Assembly: GCA_963573385.1 (NCBI GenBank) | Contig: CAUYLG010051180.1 | Location: forward strand, 1 to 64,000 | DNA: 64,000 nt | Source: Cacajao melanocephalus | Lineage: Eukaryota; Chordata; Mammalia; Primates; Pitheciidae | Direction of reading: 5' to 3' | Shown here: one piece after another, positions 39,262-63,255 of the stretch | Numbering within the stretch: position 1 is the stretch's first letter | Layout: each line of letters opens with the position of its first letter | Made by a program: the position numbers and the translations under genes | Notes under the pieces: generated by a model | What the model was told of the DNA's origin: nothing | The model's database searches: none | What the model saw: the letters and a program-made list of their open reading frames with translations, nothing else

Positions 39262-39381
39262 AAGAATGAAGTCAATTAGAGCAAACTTTTAAATATCTGA
39301 ATCTATCTGTACCAGTAACACATCTATATTCCATAGGTAAATTCACTAATTAAATTCCAACTTGATAATGTGCCTCACTAA

Positions 39382-42661
<3,280 letters not shown>

Positions 42662-42673
42662 CAAAAGCCCCTG

Positions 42674-43724
42674 CTTAAATGCAAATGGCCTGGTAGGAGT
42701 CTGCCTGGATTTTGTCACCAGATGTGGGAGGCAGGAAGAAGTCAATGCTCAGGGGTGGGGAAGAGCCAGAAGAGCTGGGAAGGTGGGCAACCTGGAGGCT
42801 ACAGGGCTGAGTGGAGGGAAGGCCTGGGGGTAGGAGGAGGCACGACATCCATGGGGAGCCTCTCTCCTTCCAGCTACCTGTAAGGTGTCCCCTGGGCCCC
42901 CTGTGGTTGCTGGCCTTTGTGGAATCTCCTGCCCAGATCCCTCTGTTGAGCAGGGGGTATGGGGAGGGGGGAAGTAGGGGGCAGCGGGGCAGGGCCTAAC
43001 TCTCCTAGTTCTAGAAACAGGGAGCTGGGTTGAGGGAAGCTCAACTATGTGCCACTGCCTCATGTGAGCTCGACAGAGCAGGTGCCCAAATCCAAACCTA
43101 ATCCTCCCACCATGATCCCCTGGGCATCTGAGCTTTCGGTTTCCATCCTGTGCCTTCTGCTTCATAGAGAGTGGAAGGAATTCAGTCCTGATGATTCTGA
43201 GAGCACAGGAGGCCCAACACACCATCCCATGCGAGACATGGCATCAAACACCAGTGACATCACCCAGAAGCCTTTGCTCAGGCTGTGCCGGGGCCACGCA
43301 CTTCTCCAGCCTTTTACCGCAACGGCCTTTCTGTCCTGCAAAGTACATTCAGGTACTGCTCTAGCCAGAGTTAGTTTTGTTCCTTCCGCTGTCTTTCCAG
43401 CAATGCCTTATAGAGCCCACTGCGCTTAATGAAAGCTCTTCACATTCTGCAGCCTGCCTCAGTCCCTTTCGGAGCTCAGCACCCCACGCAGGAGCTGGTC
43501 CTTTGTGGGTGATGGCACAAGTGAAGAGAAAGAGAAACAACCCCAAGATGTGTTCTGAAGAGGCAGGATGCCTCCCCACCTTTGCCCAGGCAGCTGTAAC
43601 CCTCCTCCAGGAAGGTGCCTGTTAGAAACTGGAGTCCATCCTCCACGGAGAGCCTCCCTCATGATGTGATCAATTGCTTAGAATTTTTTTCTTTGCTAGA
43701 AAACAGCCTCAAAACCCACTTACA
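42674..43724. other. GC-rich gene-free DNA
   Basis: No exon or nameable repeat. Frames of 60-160 codons occur on both strands because stops are rare in GC-rich sequence. Confidence 0.4.
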
Positions 43725-43829
43725 GGCTGGGCACAGTGGCTCATACTTGTACTCCCAGCACTTTGGGAGGCCGAGGCAGGAGGACTGCTTGAATCCAGGA
43801 GTTTGACCAGCCTGGGAAACACAGTGGGA
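43725..43829 (+). mobile_element. Alu left-monomer fragment
   Basis: It starts GGCTGGGCACAGTGGCTCAT and ends after CCAGCCTGGGAAACACAGTG. Only the first monomer is present, so it is a truncated Alu or a free left monomer. Confidence 0.88.
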
Positions 43830-46156
<2,327 letters not shown>

Positions 46157-46227
46157 CTGCCACTGTATCAGGACAGAGGATGTGGTGTGTGGCGTGGCTG
46201 AGACAGATCCCGGGGGCTCTCCTGGAA
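46157..46227 (-). CDS. SDK2: Sidekick exon: start of a fibronectin III domain (71 bp)
   Basis: This exon was found from its splice borders, since it is too short to stand out as a frame. The acceptor is a pyrimidine tract ending TTTTCAG and the donor is CAG|GTAAGA. It enters with two bases that complete a Val codon with the exon at 49,405, then encodes 23 residues that include GEPPGSVSATPHTTSSVL and end IQWQ, leaving in phase 0. This is the A and B strand part of an FN3 domain, ending at the conserved B-strand Trp. Counting back from the end of the 13-domain array as I recall it, this is about the tenth FN3. Sidekick proteins are transmembrane homophilic adhesion molecules with Ig and FN3 domains and a PDZ-binding tail, used in layer-specific synapse pairing in retina. 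I assign SDK2 rather than SDK1 from remembered wording of this segment. Confidence 0.85.
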
Positions 46228-46579
46228 CTGAAAACACAGGAGGGGAAAGCGGGTGTCAGGGTGGTGGCTATGTTCCGCTGTCCTTCCTGGGGCCACCCCC
46301 AGGGAGCATGGGAAGCTGATAAGCCCTGCCTCCTTACTCCTCCAGGGTCCCCTTCTCCTGCCCTTCCTCAGGGATTCCCAGAGCTTCTTCTTCAAAGCCT
46401 GTGCCTGGGATAGCAGGGACTGAACCCTAACAATGGCCCTGAAAAACAGACCCAGACTGGGCTCTCCCCATGGTGGATGTTCCTAGAGGCACCTCTCCAG
46501 TGTGAGGGCATTATGGAGCAGTCTGGCTTGAATCCCTCCCTGCAGGGCTCAGATCTTCTGGGAATGGGGGAAACATATC

Positions 46580-46603
46580 TTTTTTTTTTTTTTTTTTTTT
46601 TTT
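46580..46603. repeat. T homopolymer of about 24
   Basis: An uninterrupted T-run without an Alu or L1 body attached. Confidence 0.9.
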
Positions 46604-48007
46604 AAAGATACCTAGGTGAGAGCTACTTTTCCTGAATAGGACACATGATCATGCCAGGTCACTTGGTTTGAAACACTAAAGGGCCGTCAGGAAAGGGGGT
46701 CAATTTCTGGTGAGGCTGCAAATGGCTGGGACAGCAGAGTGAAGGGGATCTGCCATGGGTCTACTCTGCTCTCTGGAGGGACAAGGTTGGTTTGACTTCT
46801 GCCCATGGCCATGCCCTGCACTCTGGCCAAACTAAACCTCTTGTCATCTGCCACATCCAGGAGGTCTTCCGTGCCCTTCTTTCCTGTCTCCTCTACTCCC
46901 TCCAAATCTATGTGGTCCTATTTCGGCATATTGAACTGAACTCTTACGCCTCCCCAGCTCTAAGATCCCTGAGGCCCAGCAGAAGCCCGACACACATTCT
47001 GCATGCAGTCCATATTTACTTGAACTGAATGAGGATGTTCTTCCCACAGGTCCACTTGTGCATCTAGCAGACACCTCTCCACTCAGCACAGAGAGTCACC
47101 TGCTCTGTGATTCCTTTCTGGGCCTGCCAGGCCCCCCTTCCTCAGCCCTGGCAGTGCCTGCATCAGTCACACCTCCACCCTCCCCATTCTGCTTTAGGGA
47201 CGGGTCTCCCTCCAGCTCCCCTCAACCTCATGCAGTTCCAGCTTCAATGGTGGGCCCTCTAGCCAGTTTCCTGACACCCCTGGGGACACAGCAGTACCAT
47301 TATAGGGAGTTCTCAGTGTCCTCGAGTTGTGAGGTTGTGCAGGGAAATACAAATCACTGTAAAAAGAAACTGTTCATCAGTAAACGGTCCACATACTCAG
47401 AGGACTCTCCCTATCTTGCCAAGGGTTCCCCACCCCCTGCAGAGAGTCTGTGCCTGTCAATCTCTAGATAGCGCAAGACAATACAACATAAATACAATGC
47501 AGATCCATTGCAAAGAGAAACTGCACATCCCAGGCAAGGCAATGACAAGATAGGCGTATCAAAGCCTGATTTGAATATCAAAGGATAAGAAAGGCCTCTT
47601 GAATATTTTTTTCATGAATGGTCCTTTTGGATGGCGCCCTGGAGGTCAAAGGAGGCTGCTGCACTTTGCTGTCACACAATCTGTCAGAGAGGTTACCACA
47701 ATGATATCAGCTTGTGTGGGTTTTTGTTCTTGATTCTAAGATTTAGCGCTAGTTGCAAACATTACCTCAATTGTGTTAAAGGTAAGGTTAACATGAATGC
47801 ATTTACATAGTTTCTGTTTTGTCATTTAGTTCCTGCAAAGCCTTTCCCTTGTGGTTTAGTGTGAAATTGGTCCCCACTTTAAGCAGATTAACTGGAAAGG
47901 TTTTCCCAGTTACAAGTATCCTTGGCCTCCAGGTCTGCTACTATAAGGTGGTGCAGAATTTGCATGTAAGCTGCACACATCCTCCTGAATACTTTAAAAC
48001 CTTTCTA

Positions 48008-48140
48008 GGTTACTCATAAGACCTCCTACAATGTTACAATTTATAACACTGTTATATAACAAATGTTATACATTGTTATACATTTGTACAATGTTATGCA
48101 TCTGTAACATTGTTACAATTGTAGGCGCTCTCGAGTAACC
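48008..48140. repeat. Palindromic element with TCTA flanks
   Basis: Ends GGTTACTC (48008-48015) and GAGTAACC (48133-48140) are perfect inverted repeats. Further in, CCTACAATGTTACA (48025-48038) pairs with the arm holding TGTAACATTGTTACAATTG (48103-48121) with a small insertion. The centre is AT-rich with degenerate TGTTATACAT units. TCTA lies directly outside both ends (48004-48007 and 48141-48144). The form suits a small non-autonomous DNA transposon or a stable hairpin; I cannot name a family. Confidence 0.6.
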
Positions 48141-49404
48141 TCTAAATTGTACAATGTCATAATACTCTCCAAACAATACAGAGTTGTTACTTTGTATTTC
48201 TTTAATTTGTATTTTTACCTTTTTTTCCCTGAACATTTCAGGAAAAAATGTGGGACTCTTGGACAGTGAGCTCCTGGGGCTGATCCCAGCTCCCCAGGGC
48301 CCATTCACTAAGGCCCTGGACCATCCCATATACCCAGAGCGGCTCCTCTCTTCCTCATTGCCTTCCCCTAAGGCTTCAACAAACTCCCAGGATTCAGGCT
48401 CAGCAAAGAGTTGAGTGAGAGGCAGGTGCTGTAAAAGCCAGCCAGTATTTTTCTAGGGACAGGCGTGCTTTTCCTGGTAGCACAGCTGAGGCCTGTTGGA
48501 GCCCCTTGCAGGTTCTGGTCTGCTGGGAGTGCAGGGTTTGCAGCAAAACAGCCTCTGTGAGTTGTTGGGAAGCTGGGAATGGTTTGCTCAACCTCTTTGC
48601 TGGTCCCTGAGGTCCAGGGAGGCCTGTGTGGGAGAAACCACACTTCCAGGTCATCAAGAGAGCAGAACTGAAGATGTGAGGTCACAGGGCGAGCCAGCTG
48701 GAAATTGGTGTATTGGAAAATTCTTCCACAGGAGTGTTAAATGGTAAAGACAGTGCTTTGGGGGTAGGCTGAGGGAATGATGATGAAGCACTGCTGGGTG
48801 AACTAAGTGCTTGGTTTCCAGCCTGGGAGCTGAGCTATTACCCACCATCTGTTCTTTTCCATCCCACTCGTCCTGTGATCACTGCTGGATGTGGGTGATA
48901 GAGCTGCCTCCTGGGCTAGCCACAGGCCTGGGCCACACAGAAGGACAATCCATCTCCAGGACCAATGCCACAGAGGTAGGATGGAGTGGGTGAAAATGCC
49001 ATCGGGAGCTCGGAGGAGACCTCACTTCCCATCACTTACCTGCACTGTTGCCAAAGAGTGGCTCGCGAATGAGAAAAATTGGGAAAATCTCTTAAAACCC
49101 AGCTACCCGCTGACATTTATTTTTAATGATCCTATCAATTATTCAATTTCTGGGATGCTAATGGATAGTAAGGGCTTTGGAAGCCAATCAAAGAAACTTC
49201 CATTCCATTTGGAAGCCCTTGAAGCCTTGATTTACGACCACAGGCTGTGTGGAAACCCTCCAAGCTGCCTGTCACTAATGGAATTCTACCACTTGCCACC
49301 ACTCCCTGGTGACCCCTTCCTGCCTCAAGACAACAGTGGGGCCTCAGTGTCCCCGGGTCCAGGGGCAGTGGCCAGGAATGTGGTCTGTGCCCTGCGTTGC
49401 TCAC

Positions 49405-49508
49405 CATCCTGCAGCGTGGTCACCGCCTCTGTCTCCGAACTGAAGTCGCTGTCCCCAATGTCATTGGTGGCTTTCAGGCGCAGCTTGTAGGAGGTGAAGG
49501 GCCTCAGC
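49405..49508 (-). CDS. SDK2: Sidekick exon: end of a fibronectin III domain (104 bp)
   Basis: The acceptor is CATTGCAG and the donor is GGATG|GTGAGC. One base completes an Arg codon begun in the exon at 58,809. Then 34 residues follow, starting [18 protein letters not shown] and ending TTLQD, and one base is left for the next exon. The tyrosine in TSYKLRL is the FN3 F-strand tyrosine, and the ATNDIGDS stretch is the usual F-G region of this domain class. With the exon at 58,809 it completes one FN3 domain, about the ninth of 13 by my count. Phase fits on both sides, and the reading frame is open across the whole exon. The paralogue SDK1 has a similar exon, so the choice of SDK2 rests on remembered residues and remains to be aligned. 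Confidence 0.88.
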
Positions 49509-50139
49509 CTGCAATGTGGAAGAGACCATGACTGCTGGGGCCCTGCCACCCTGCTCTGCCCTCAGGTGCCCCTGGTGAAGCCTTGGGAAGACGGGCAAAT
49601 CCCTTCCCTGCCCTGAAACTCGAGGCTCCTGTGTGGGTCTGAGACAGGTTAGCGGGGAGGCTGTTCTTGACTCAGACCCAGTCACTTCCCAGGTGCAGTG
49701 AGCAGGGGCTTCAAGGGGACCCTGAATCTGTCCTGGGAGAAGCCCTTGAACACCTGGGCCACTGTAATCCTCAGGTGGAAAGTTGCTGCACAGAGGGCAG
49801 TGAGTGCAGGGTGTCCTGGCTGGGGGAGATTCTGCTCAGGGCTCCTTGGGGACGCACTGCCAACCCCTCACTGGAGCCGTCCTGGCACTCCAGTCAGCAC
49901 ATCACTGCTCCCCAAGGAATGCCAGGAATTTCTCAGGAAGAGCTGACTGCTGGGGCCCTTGTGCTGATCTGGAGTACAAAGTGAGTTCCCATCTGATTCT
50001 CACGCTCCGTCCTCCTGGAGCTCTTTACTGGCCAGGCCCAGCCTTGAAGGCCTCTCCAAGGTCCACCTCCTGTCTGGCTGCAGGCAAAGACCCACCAGCC
50101 CCATATCCCTGCTGTTCACTGGGGCTCACATGGTGCCAG
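49509..50139 (-). other. SDK2 intron, proximal part
   Basis: GC-rich intronic sequence. Plus-strand frames up to about 120 codons have no domain content. Confidence 0.5.
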
Positions 50140-50260
50140 GCGCGTGGCAAGCACAACCCCTTTCAACCTGCGTGAGCTCTGTGAGAGGAGGCATCATTAT
50201 TCCCATTTTGAGGATGATAAAACTGAGGCTCACTGCAGGAGGACTAGTAAATGGCAACAT
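50140..50260 (-). mobile_element. MIR SINE fragment
   Basis: AGGCATCATTATTCCCATTT and GATGATAAAACTGAGGCTCA are the MIR complement. Confidence 0.7.
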
Positions 50261-50410
50261 TCACATGTCACTTTACATAAGACCACATCCCTGGCAACCA
50301 TCCAAGTGAAAAATGTCCCCCAGCCCTTCGAAGATGTCAACAGCACTAAGGCTTCCTGAGGTGCCTTTTGGTGTCACCACTTCAGGCCTACTTCCATCTG
50401 CCCACCCACC

Positions 50411-50843
50411 TTCCTTCTGTCCTTTCTTCTTCCCTCCCTCCCTCCCCTCCTTCCTTCCTTCTCTCCCTTCTTCCTCCCTTCCCACTTTCCCTCCTTCTCT
50501 CCTTCCTTTCTTCATTCCTCCCTCCCCTCCTTCCTTCCTTGCATCTCTCCCTTCTCTCTTTCCTTCCTTCCTTCTTCCCTTCCCTCCTTCCTCCTCTCCC
50601 TTCCACCTTCCTTCCCTTTCTCCTTCCTTTCTTCACTCCTCCCTTCCCTCCTTTCTTCATCTCCCTTTTTCCTCCCTTCCCTCTTTCCTTCCTTCCCTTC
50701 CTTTACCCTTTTCTTCCTTCCTTTCTTTCTTCCTTCCTTCTTCCCTCCCCTCCCCTCCTTCCCTCCCTCCCTCTCTTCCTTCCTTACATCTTTCCCTCCC
50801 TTCCCTCCATCCCTCCCTTCCTTCCCTCCCTCCCTCCCTCTGT
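50411..50843. repeat. Large CCTT/CCCT/TTTC polypyrimidine microsatellite in an SDK2 intron
   Basis: About 430 bp of C and T with few interruptions. In the transcript (minus) it would be a long purine GGAA/GGGA/GAAA tract. The 270-codon and 194-codon plus frames across it are Pro/Ser/Leu/Phe translations of the repeat, and the minus ones are Arg/Lys/Glu/Gly. Confidence 0.95.
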
Positions 50844-54125
<3,282 letters not shown>

Positions 54126-54272
54126 ACAGTCTTAAATAGGAGGTGCTCCATTCATTCATTTTGGTTCTAATAGAAAATAAATGAGTGCTGAGCATCTTTT
54201 TAAAGGGATTCACTGCTGTCTTTATTTATTTATCTGGAAAGCACTAAAAATGTTTATTCAGAATTCACTATG

Positions 54273-54384
54273 GGCCAGGCATGGTAGCTCATGCCTGTAA
54301 TTCCAGTACTTTGGGAAGCGGAGGTGAGCGTATCCTTGAGGCCAGGAGTTTGCGACCAGCTTGGGCAACATAGTGAGACCTTAT

Positions 54385-54428
<44 letters not shown>

Positions 54429-54605
54429 AAAACATTAGCTGGGAAAGAAAGCATATGCATTTAGTCCTGCCTGCCCAGGAGGCTGAAACAGGAGGGTGTC
54501 TTGTGCCTGGGAGTTGGAGGCTGCAGTGAGCAATGACCCAGCTGTTGCACTCCAGCCCAGGTGACAGACAAAAACAAAACAACCAACCAAACAAATTAAC
54601 AAAAA
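54273..54605 (+). mobile_element. Alu SINE (AluJ-like) with expanded middle A-run
   Basis: It starts GGCCAGGCATGGTAGCTCAT. The right arm shows ACTCCAGCCCAGGTGACAGA and the tail is AAAC/AACC-rich. The linker between monomers is a run of about 38 A. Confidence 0.9.
54389..54426. repeat. A homopolymer of about 38
   Basis: The middle linker of the Alu at 54.27 kb has grown to a pure A-run. In the SDK2 transcript it is poly-U. Confidence 0.9.
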
Positions 54606-54654
54606 GATTCAGACATCACTACTGCATCACAAAGAATATCAAGCTCATGTATAA

Positions 54655-58808
<4,154 letters not shown>

Positions 58809-59010
58809 CTTTCGACGATGCAGGCTGTGGCCTCATGGCTGATGGACGAGGAGAAGGTCTGCCACTGCCCCCGGGGCAGCTCTCGCACCTGCACGGTGAA
58901 GTACCGGATGGGAGAGGCCCCATCGCTGCCCGGAACCCACTGGAGCCGGAGGCTGCGAGCGGTCACTTCCGCCTGGGGCACCAGGAGCTCTCTGGGGGGT
59001 GCTGGCCGCT
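58809..59010 (-). CDS. SDK2: Sidekick exon: start of a fibronectin III domain (202 bp)
   Basis: The acceptor is GTTACAG|AG, where two bases complete a Glu codon from the exon at 61,640. Sixty-six residues follow, starting RPAPPRELLVPQAEVTARS and ending TACIVE, and two bases (AG) of an Arg codon are left for the exon at 49,508. The B-strand Trp lies in RLQWVPGSDG and the C-strand Tyr in IRYFTVQ. The exon therefore holds strands A to E of an FN3 domain whose remainder is in the next exon, 9.3 kb away. The donor AG|GTACTG is weak (C at +4, T at +5); reading through it would end after one Tyr codon. The gene acts at the neuronal surface as an adhesion molecule. The SDK2 identity is from recognition, and SDK1 is the only real alternative. 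Confidence 0.9.
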
Positions 59011-60371
59011 CTGTAACCAAACGAGGACAGACCAGGGGCATGTGAGAGGCTTCCCTTCCCAAGGAGGATCCCCAGGAGGCTGCACTGCTGTACAGGGCTG
59101 ACTGCCCACCCACGAGAGCTGCCTGAATGCACAGGATAGTCTGAAGCTGGTCCCTTCCTTGGGTCAGGGAGATGAGAGGCTCTCTTTAGGCTGACTTTGA
59201 ACATGCTACTTGCAGAGACCGACACACAGGAGCAAAGCCGCACAGGAGTCCTGGGGCCACCAGACCACCAGGTACCGTGTCTGTGATGACAGGTGGGGTC
59301 GCAGGGGCTTGGGGGCTTCTCCAAGCCCTGGGGTCCCTTTGGTCTCTCTTTTTCTGACGTTGGGCTCAGTCCACCTTTAACACTGAATTTTCTCCCCCTT
59401 GCAGTCACCAGGAGCCTAAAGCATCTACAGCCTCTACTCAGTGCTGCTCTGGGCTGTCACTGCCTCTGCTGCCTGCAGTAGCTTGGACGGGGGATGTGGG
59501 GTGCCCAGGGCCAGGCTCGGCCTGGAGTGCCCATCATCTGGCACTGCTGTGCCTCTACACCCCATCGATTTCAGCAGAGAAGCTCCACAGTGGAAGGAAT
59601 AATTGTTTTATTGTTTATCATGAAGATTATTGATTCTGATTAGAATGTGTGGCGTGTGTAAAGCGGCAATTGATTGTCGGCCCACAGTGGTGGGCATGGG
59701 AGGAGTGCTTCCATCTCACTTCATCAGCACTTGCCTCCGAAAGCACACACCCTGGCCACGGGATTTCTCCTGGCCTCCGGGATGATGGCCCAGGGTCTCC
59801 TGTTTCAAAGGCCCACTCCTAGACTCAGCGGTAACTAGCAAGTCTCTTGGATTCCCTCTCCCTGAGCCATGAGGACAGAGGATGGGGGCCCTGGTGGAAA
59901 ATCTCCGAAATCTCTGGGCCCAATAATCAGGTGCCATGGTGTAGGGTGGGACTGTGGAGTGGGATGCGGGGAAATAAGCGGACCCACTGTAAGACCGCAT
60001 CTGTAACGCACCTGCACACATGCCTGGCTCATGGGAGGGGTACAGTCAATGCTTAAGAAAAATGAATCATGAAACCACACGAGTACCTTGGAAAATGAAG
60101 TCAAAATGTCTGCTTGGGAGAGTCATTACCATCTTCCTGAGATGCTGACAGCCCTGAGTGCTGATACCCGGGGTGACAGCAGGAGGATGGGGGCGCCCCT
60201 TCATGGGGCATCGCTTCCATGTGCTTCACACTGCAGAAGCAGCTCACTCAGGTGTCTGTGGTGACTGAGGGCTTCCATCCCTCCAACTAATAGCATTAAT
60301 AATTAATAATAATAATGATAGTGGTAATGGTCATGGAAGGGATGTGCTTTCATTGAATGCTGTGGGGGGAC
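59011..60371 (-). other. SDK2 intron, 2.6 kb, right-to-left first part
   Basis: No exon or clear repeat apart from an (AAT)n-rich run near 60295-60330. Chance frames occur on both strands. Confidence 0.5.
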
Positions 60372-61029
<658 letters not shown>

Positions 61030-61195
61030 TCCAAATCTCAGCTCCACAGCTGTGTGTCTGGGCAAATTAGTAAAACTCTCTCAGATTCCTCCATCTCATC
61101 TTTGGTAAAAAACAGAGCTAATGCCACACTCCTCCGTGGGCTCCAGGGAGGATAAGCCAAGTGCAGTGCATGCATGGAGCACCTGCCCCTGTGCG
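61030..61195 (+). mobile_element. MIR SINE
   Basis: GGGTCCAAATCTCAGCTCCA, AGCTGTGTGTCTGGGCAAAT and TGCATGGAGCACCTGCCCC follow the sense MIR core with moderate divergence. Confidence 0.7.
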
Positions 61196-61639
61196 TGGAA
61201 CAGAGCCTTGCTCGCCTGGCAGTTCTTAGCGGGAGGTCAGCTATTTGGAAAACTTACATACTGAGCACCTGCTCAACGGGGGATGTGGGTTTAATAACAG
61301 AGACCAGGGGCTGCCTTCAGGGAGCTCATCCTCAAATGTGATGACTGTGTAGCCTTGCCCCAGGTACTCAGCCTCTGCGAGCAACGCTGCTCTCCTTAAA
61401 CCTGAGACCACCTCACGTGTCTGAGAGAGGTGTGAGGCTGAAGGTGTGACATGCAATGCTGTTGGACAGCGTATCCAGCTCCATCTTGGGCTAGTGAGTG
61501 TTTCGTAAATGCTCATGTCCCTTCTCTTTCTCTGAAGGGAAGGCCAAAGCCTCCCAGGTACCCGAAGACCCCAGAGGGCCTGACTGAGGAAGCAGCACCT
61601 GCCATGTCCACAGCACCCCCAGGTCCCCAGAGGTCTTAC
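61196..61639 (-). other. SDK2 intron next to the 195 bp exon
   Basis: No additional exon or nameable repeat. Confidence 0.45.
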
Positions 61640-61834
61640 CTCTCTTCTCGGTGGTGATGACGGTGGCCTCCAGTGGCTCCCCCCAGCCCTGCCTCGTCTT
61701 GGCGGACAGCCTGAAGATGTATGCGGACTCCGGGGCCAGGTCGGTAGCTGTGAACTGCCTCACTGTGGCGCCGACCTCCACAGTGGTGAAGGTGTGGGGG
61801 CTGCTGCTGGCCAGGCGGTAGGCAATCTGGTACC
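61640..61834 (-). CDS. SDK2: Sidekick exon: main part of a fibronectin III domain (195 bp)
   Basis: The acceptor is CCCACAG|GG and the donor is AGAGAG|GTAAGA. Two bases complete a codon of an upstream exon outside what I could find. Sixty-four residues follow, from YQIAYRLASSSPHTFTTVEV through YIFRLSAKTRQGWGEP to TTEKR, with one base left for the exon at 59,010. Tyr in YIFRLSA is the F-strand tyrosine, and WGEP is the FN3 G-strand lead-in. The exon therefore covers strands C to G of the FN3 domain before the one shared by the next two exons, about the eighth of 13. All four exons of this window read in one frame when joined, which is strong evidence for a live gene. The exon carrying the start of this FN3 should lie further right and may be beyond the window. 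Confidence 0.9.
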
Positions 61835-62879
61835 CTGTGGGCAGGTGGCATAAGAGACAGCCACTGAGTCACTCACTCATGGTACAGGGACATCCTGTAC
61901 CCACACCCCATGCTGGCCCCTAGAGTAGAAACCCCGGCAAGGCCATCTGTCTTTTCTCTGTTGCTGGAGGTCGTTGCCTGTGCATGGAAAGGGCAGTCTG
62001 TTGGCCGTGATGAACGGCAGACACTGCATGGAATTTCCCGTGAAGCTTGTTTCCTGCTCCATCCTTCACAGGAACAAGGTGTGAACATGGGTTCGTCTTT
62101 CCTGAGGACACTAGCACTTGGTGAGCATGCTGCAGGGACCTGGTCCCACCCTGCTCCCCATGGGGCTGCAGAGGACTGAGGCTTCTCAGTCCCTGCCTCT
62201 CCCTCTGTCCTGCAGGCTGGCCCTCCCCATTGTTCTCTTAGAAAGTCCTTTAATTCTTGCCAACGGCAGCATGGCCTGCGCAGACAGGACAACAGCCCCA
62301 CACCTGCCACTCCTCCTTCCCTCCTTCATCTTCCCTGTCTGCCTGCACCTCTGACCCCCAGCTTCCTCCTGGGAGCCTGGCAGCCATTCAGCCCCTTCTG
62401 TGGCCCCACCCCTTCCGAGCAGCCCCAGCAAGGCAGCTCTGCTTACAGAATCCCCTGTACTTCCTAGTTGAGGGAGGGCTCCTGGCTCCCTAAGTTTCTC
62501 AATTAGGATGGGCTTGGGGTTGACCAGACATTCCTTATTAATGATTGCCCCTTTCCACTGGCCACCCCAGGCCTCCCCCACTGGCGTCTGGCCAGGCCTT
62601 GTCCACACCGTCCCTGGCTCACAGACAACATGTGTTCCGGCGACTGAGCTCCTGTGCTGATTAAAACCAGAACTGATGGGGTGCTGTGGCTTCCAACAAA
62701 ATTAATGACAGCCCAACTGTTGGAGTTAAACAAGAGAGGACGCCTAGGGGAACAGAGCCACACTCTGGCCTCGACAGGGCTGCCTCTTTGTGGAGCGGCC
62801 TCTGCGTAGGGGGCTCTCCCTGTGTGGGGAGGAGTTGAGGGGCAACCCCACACTGCCTGCCTGCTGCTCACGGCCCCTG
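61835..62879 (-). other. SDK2 intron, upstream side
   Basis: I searched the minus strand for the A-B strand exon of this FN3 and saw none with usable borders. No nameable repeat. Confidence 0.45.
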
Positions 62880-63255
62880 CTCTTGGCCTCTGCTCTGGTG
62901 AACCCCGCTCTTGGCCTCTGCTTGGGGTAGACCCTGCCCTCTCTATGCTCTTCCTGTCGGTCTCTGCTCCGGGTGAACCCCACTCTCAGCCTCTGCTCTG
63001 GTGAACTGTGATCTTGGCAACTGCTCCGGGTGAACCCCATTCTCCGGCCTCTGCTCCAGTGAATCCCACTGTCAGCCTCTGCTCTGGTGAACCATGATCT
63101 TGGCCTCTGCTTCGGGTGAACCCTGCTTTTGGCTTCTGCTCCAGGTAAACCCCACTCTTGGCCTCTGCTCTGGGTGACCCCTCCCTCTTTCTGCTCTTCT
63201 TCAGCCTCTGCTCAGGTGAACCCTTCCCTCTCTCTGTTCTTCCTGCTCTTGGGTC
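62880..63255. repeat. Minisatellite of about 28-32 bp units
   Basis: Some twelve diverged units share GCCTCTGCTC(Y)GGGTGAACCC with a CACTCTTG or GATCTTG variant, interrupted by TCTGCTCTTC segments. Translations over it (minus, FTRS-rich) are repeat artefacts. Confidence 0.88.

Larger units (their letters stand above)
46228..49404 (-). other. SDK2 intron, 3.2 kb
   Basis: It contains a T-run at about 46580-46603, an AT-richer segment at 47.3-48.2 kb of unknown origin, and a palindromic element at 48008-48140. No other exon is seen. Frames on both strands are chance products. Confidence 0.6.
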
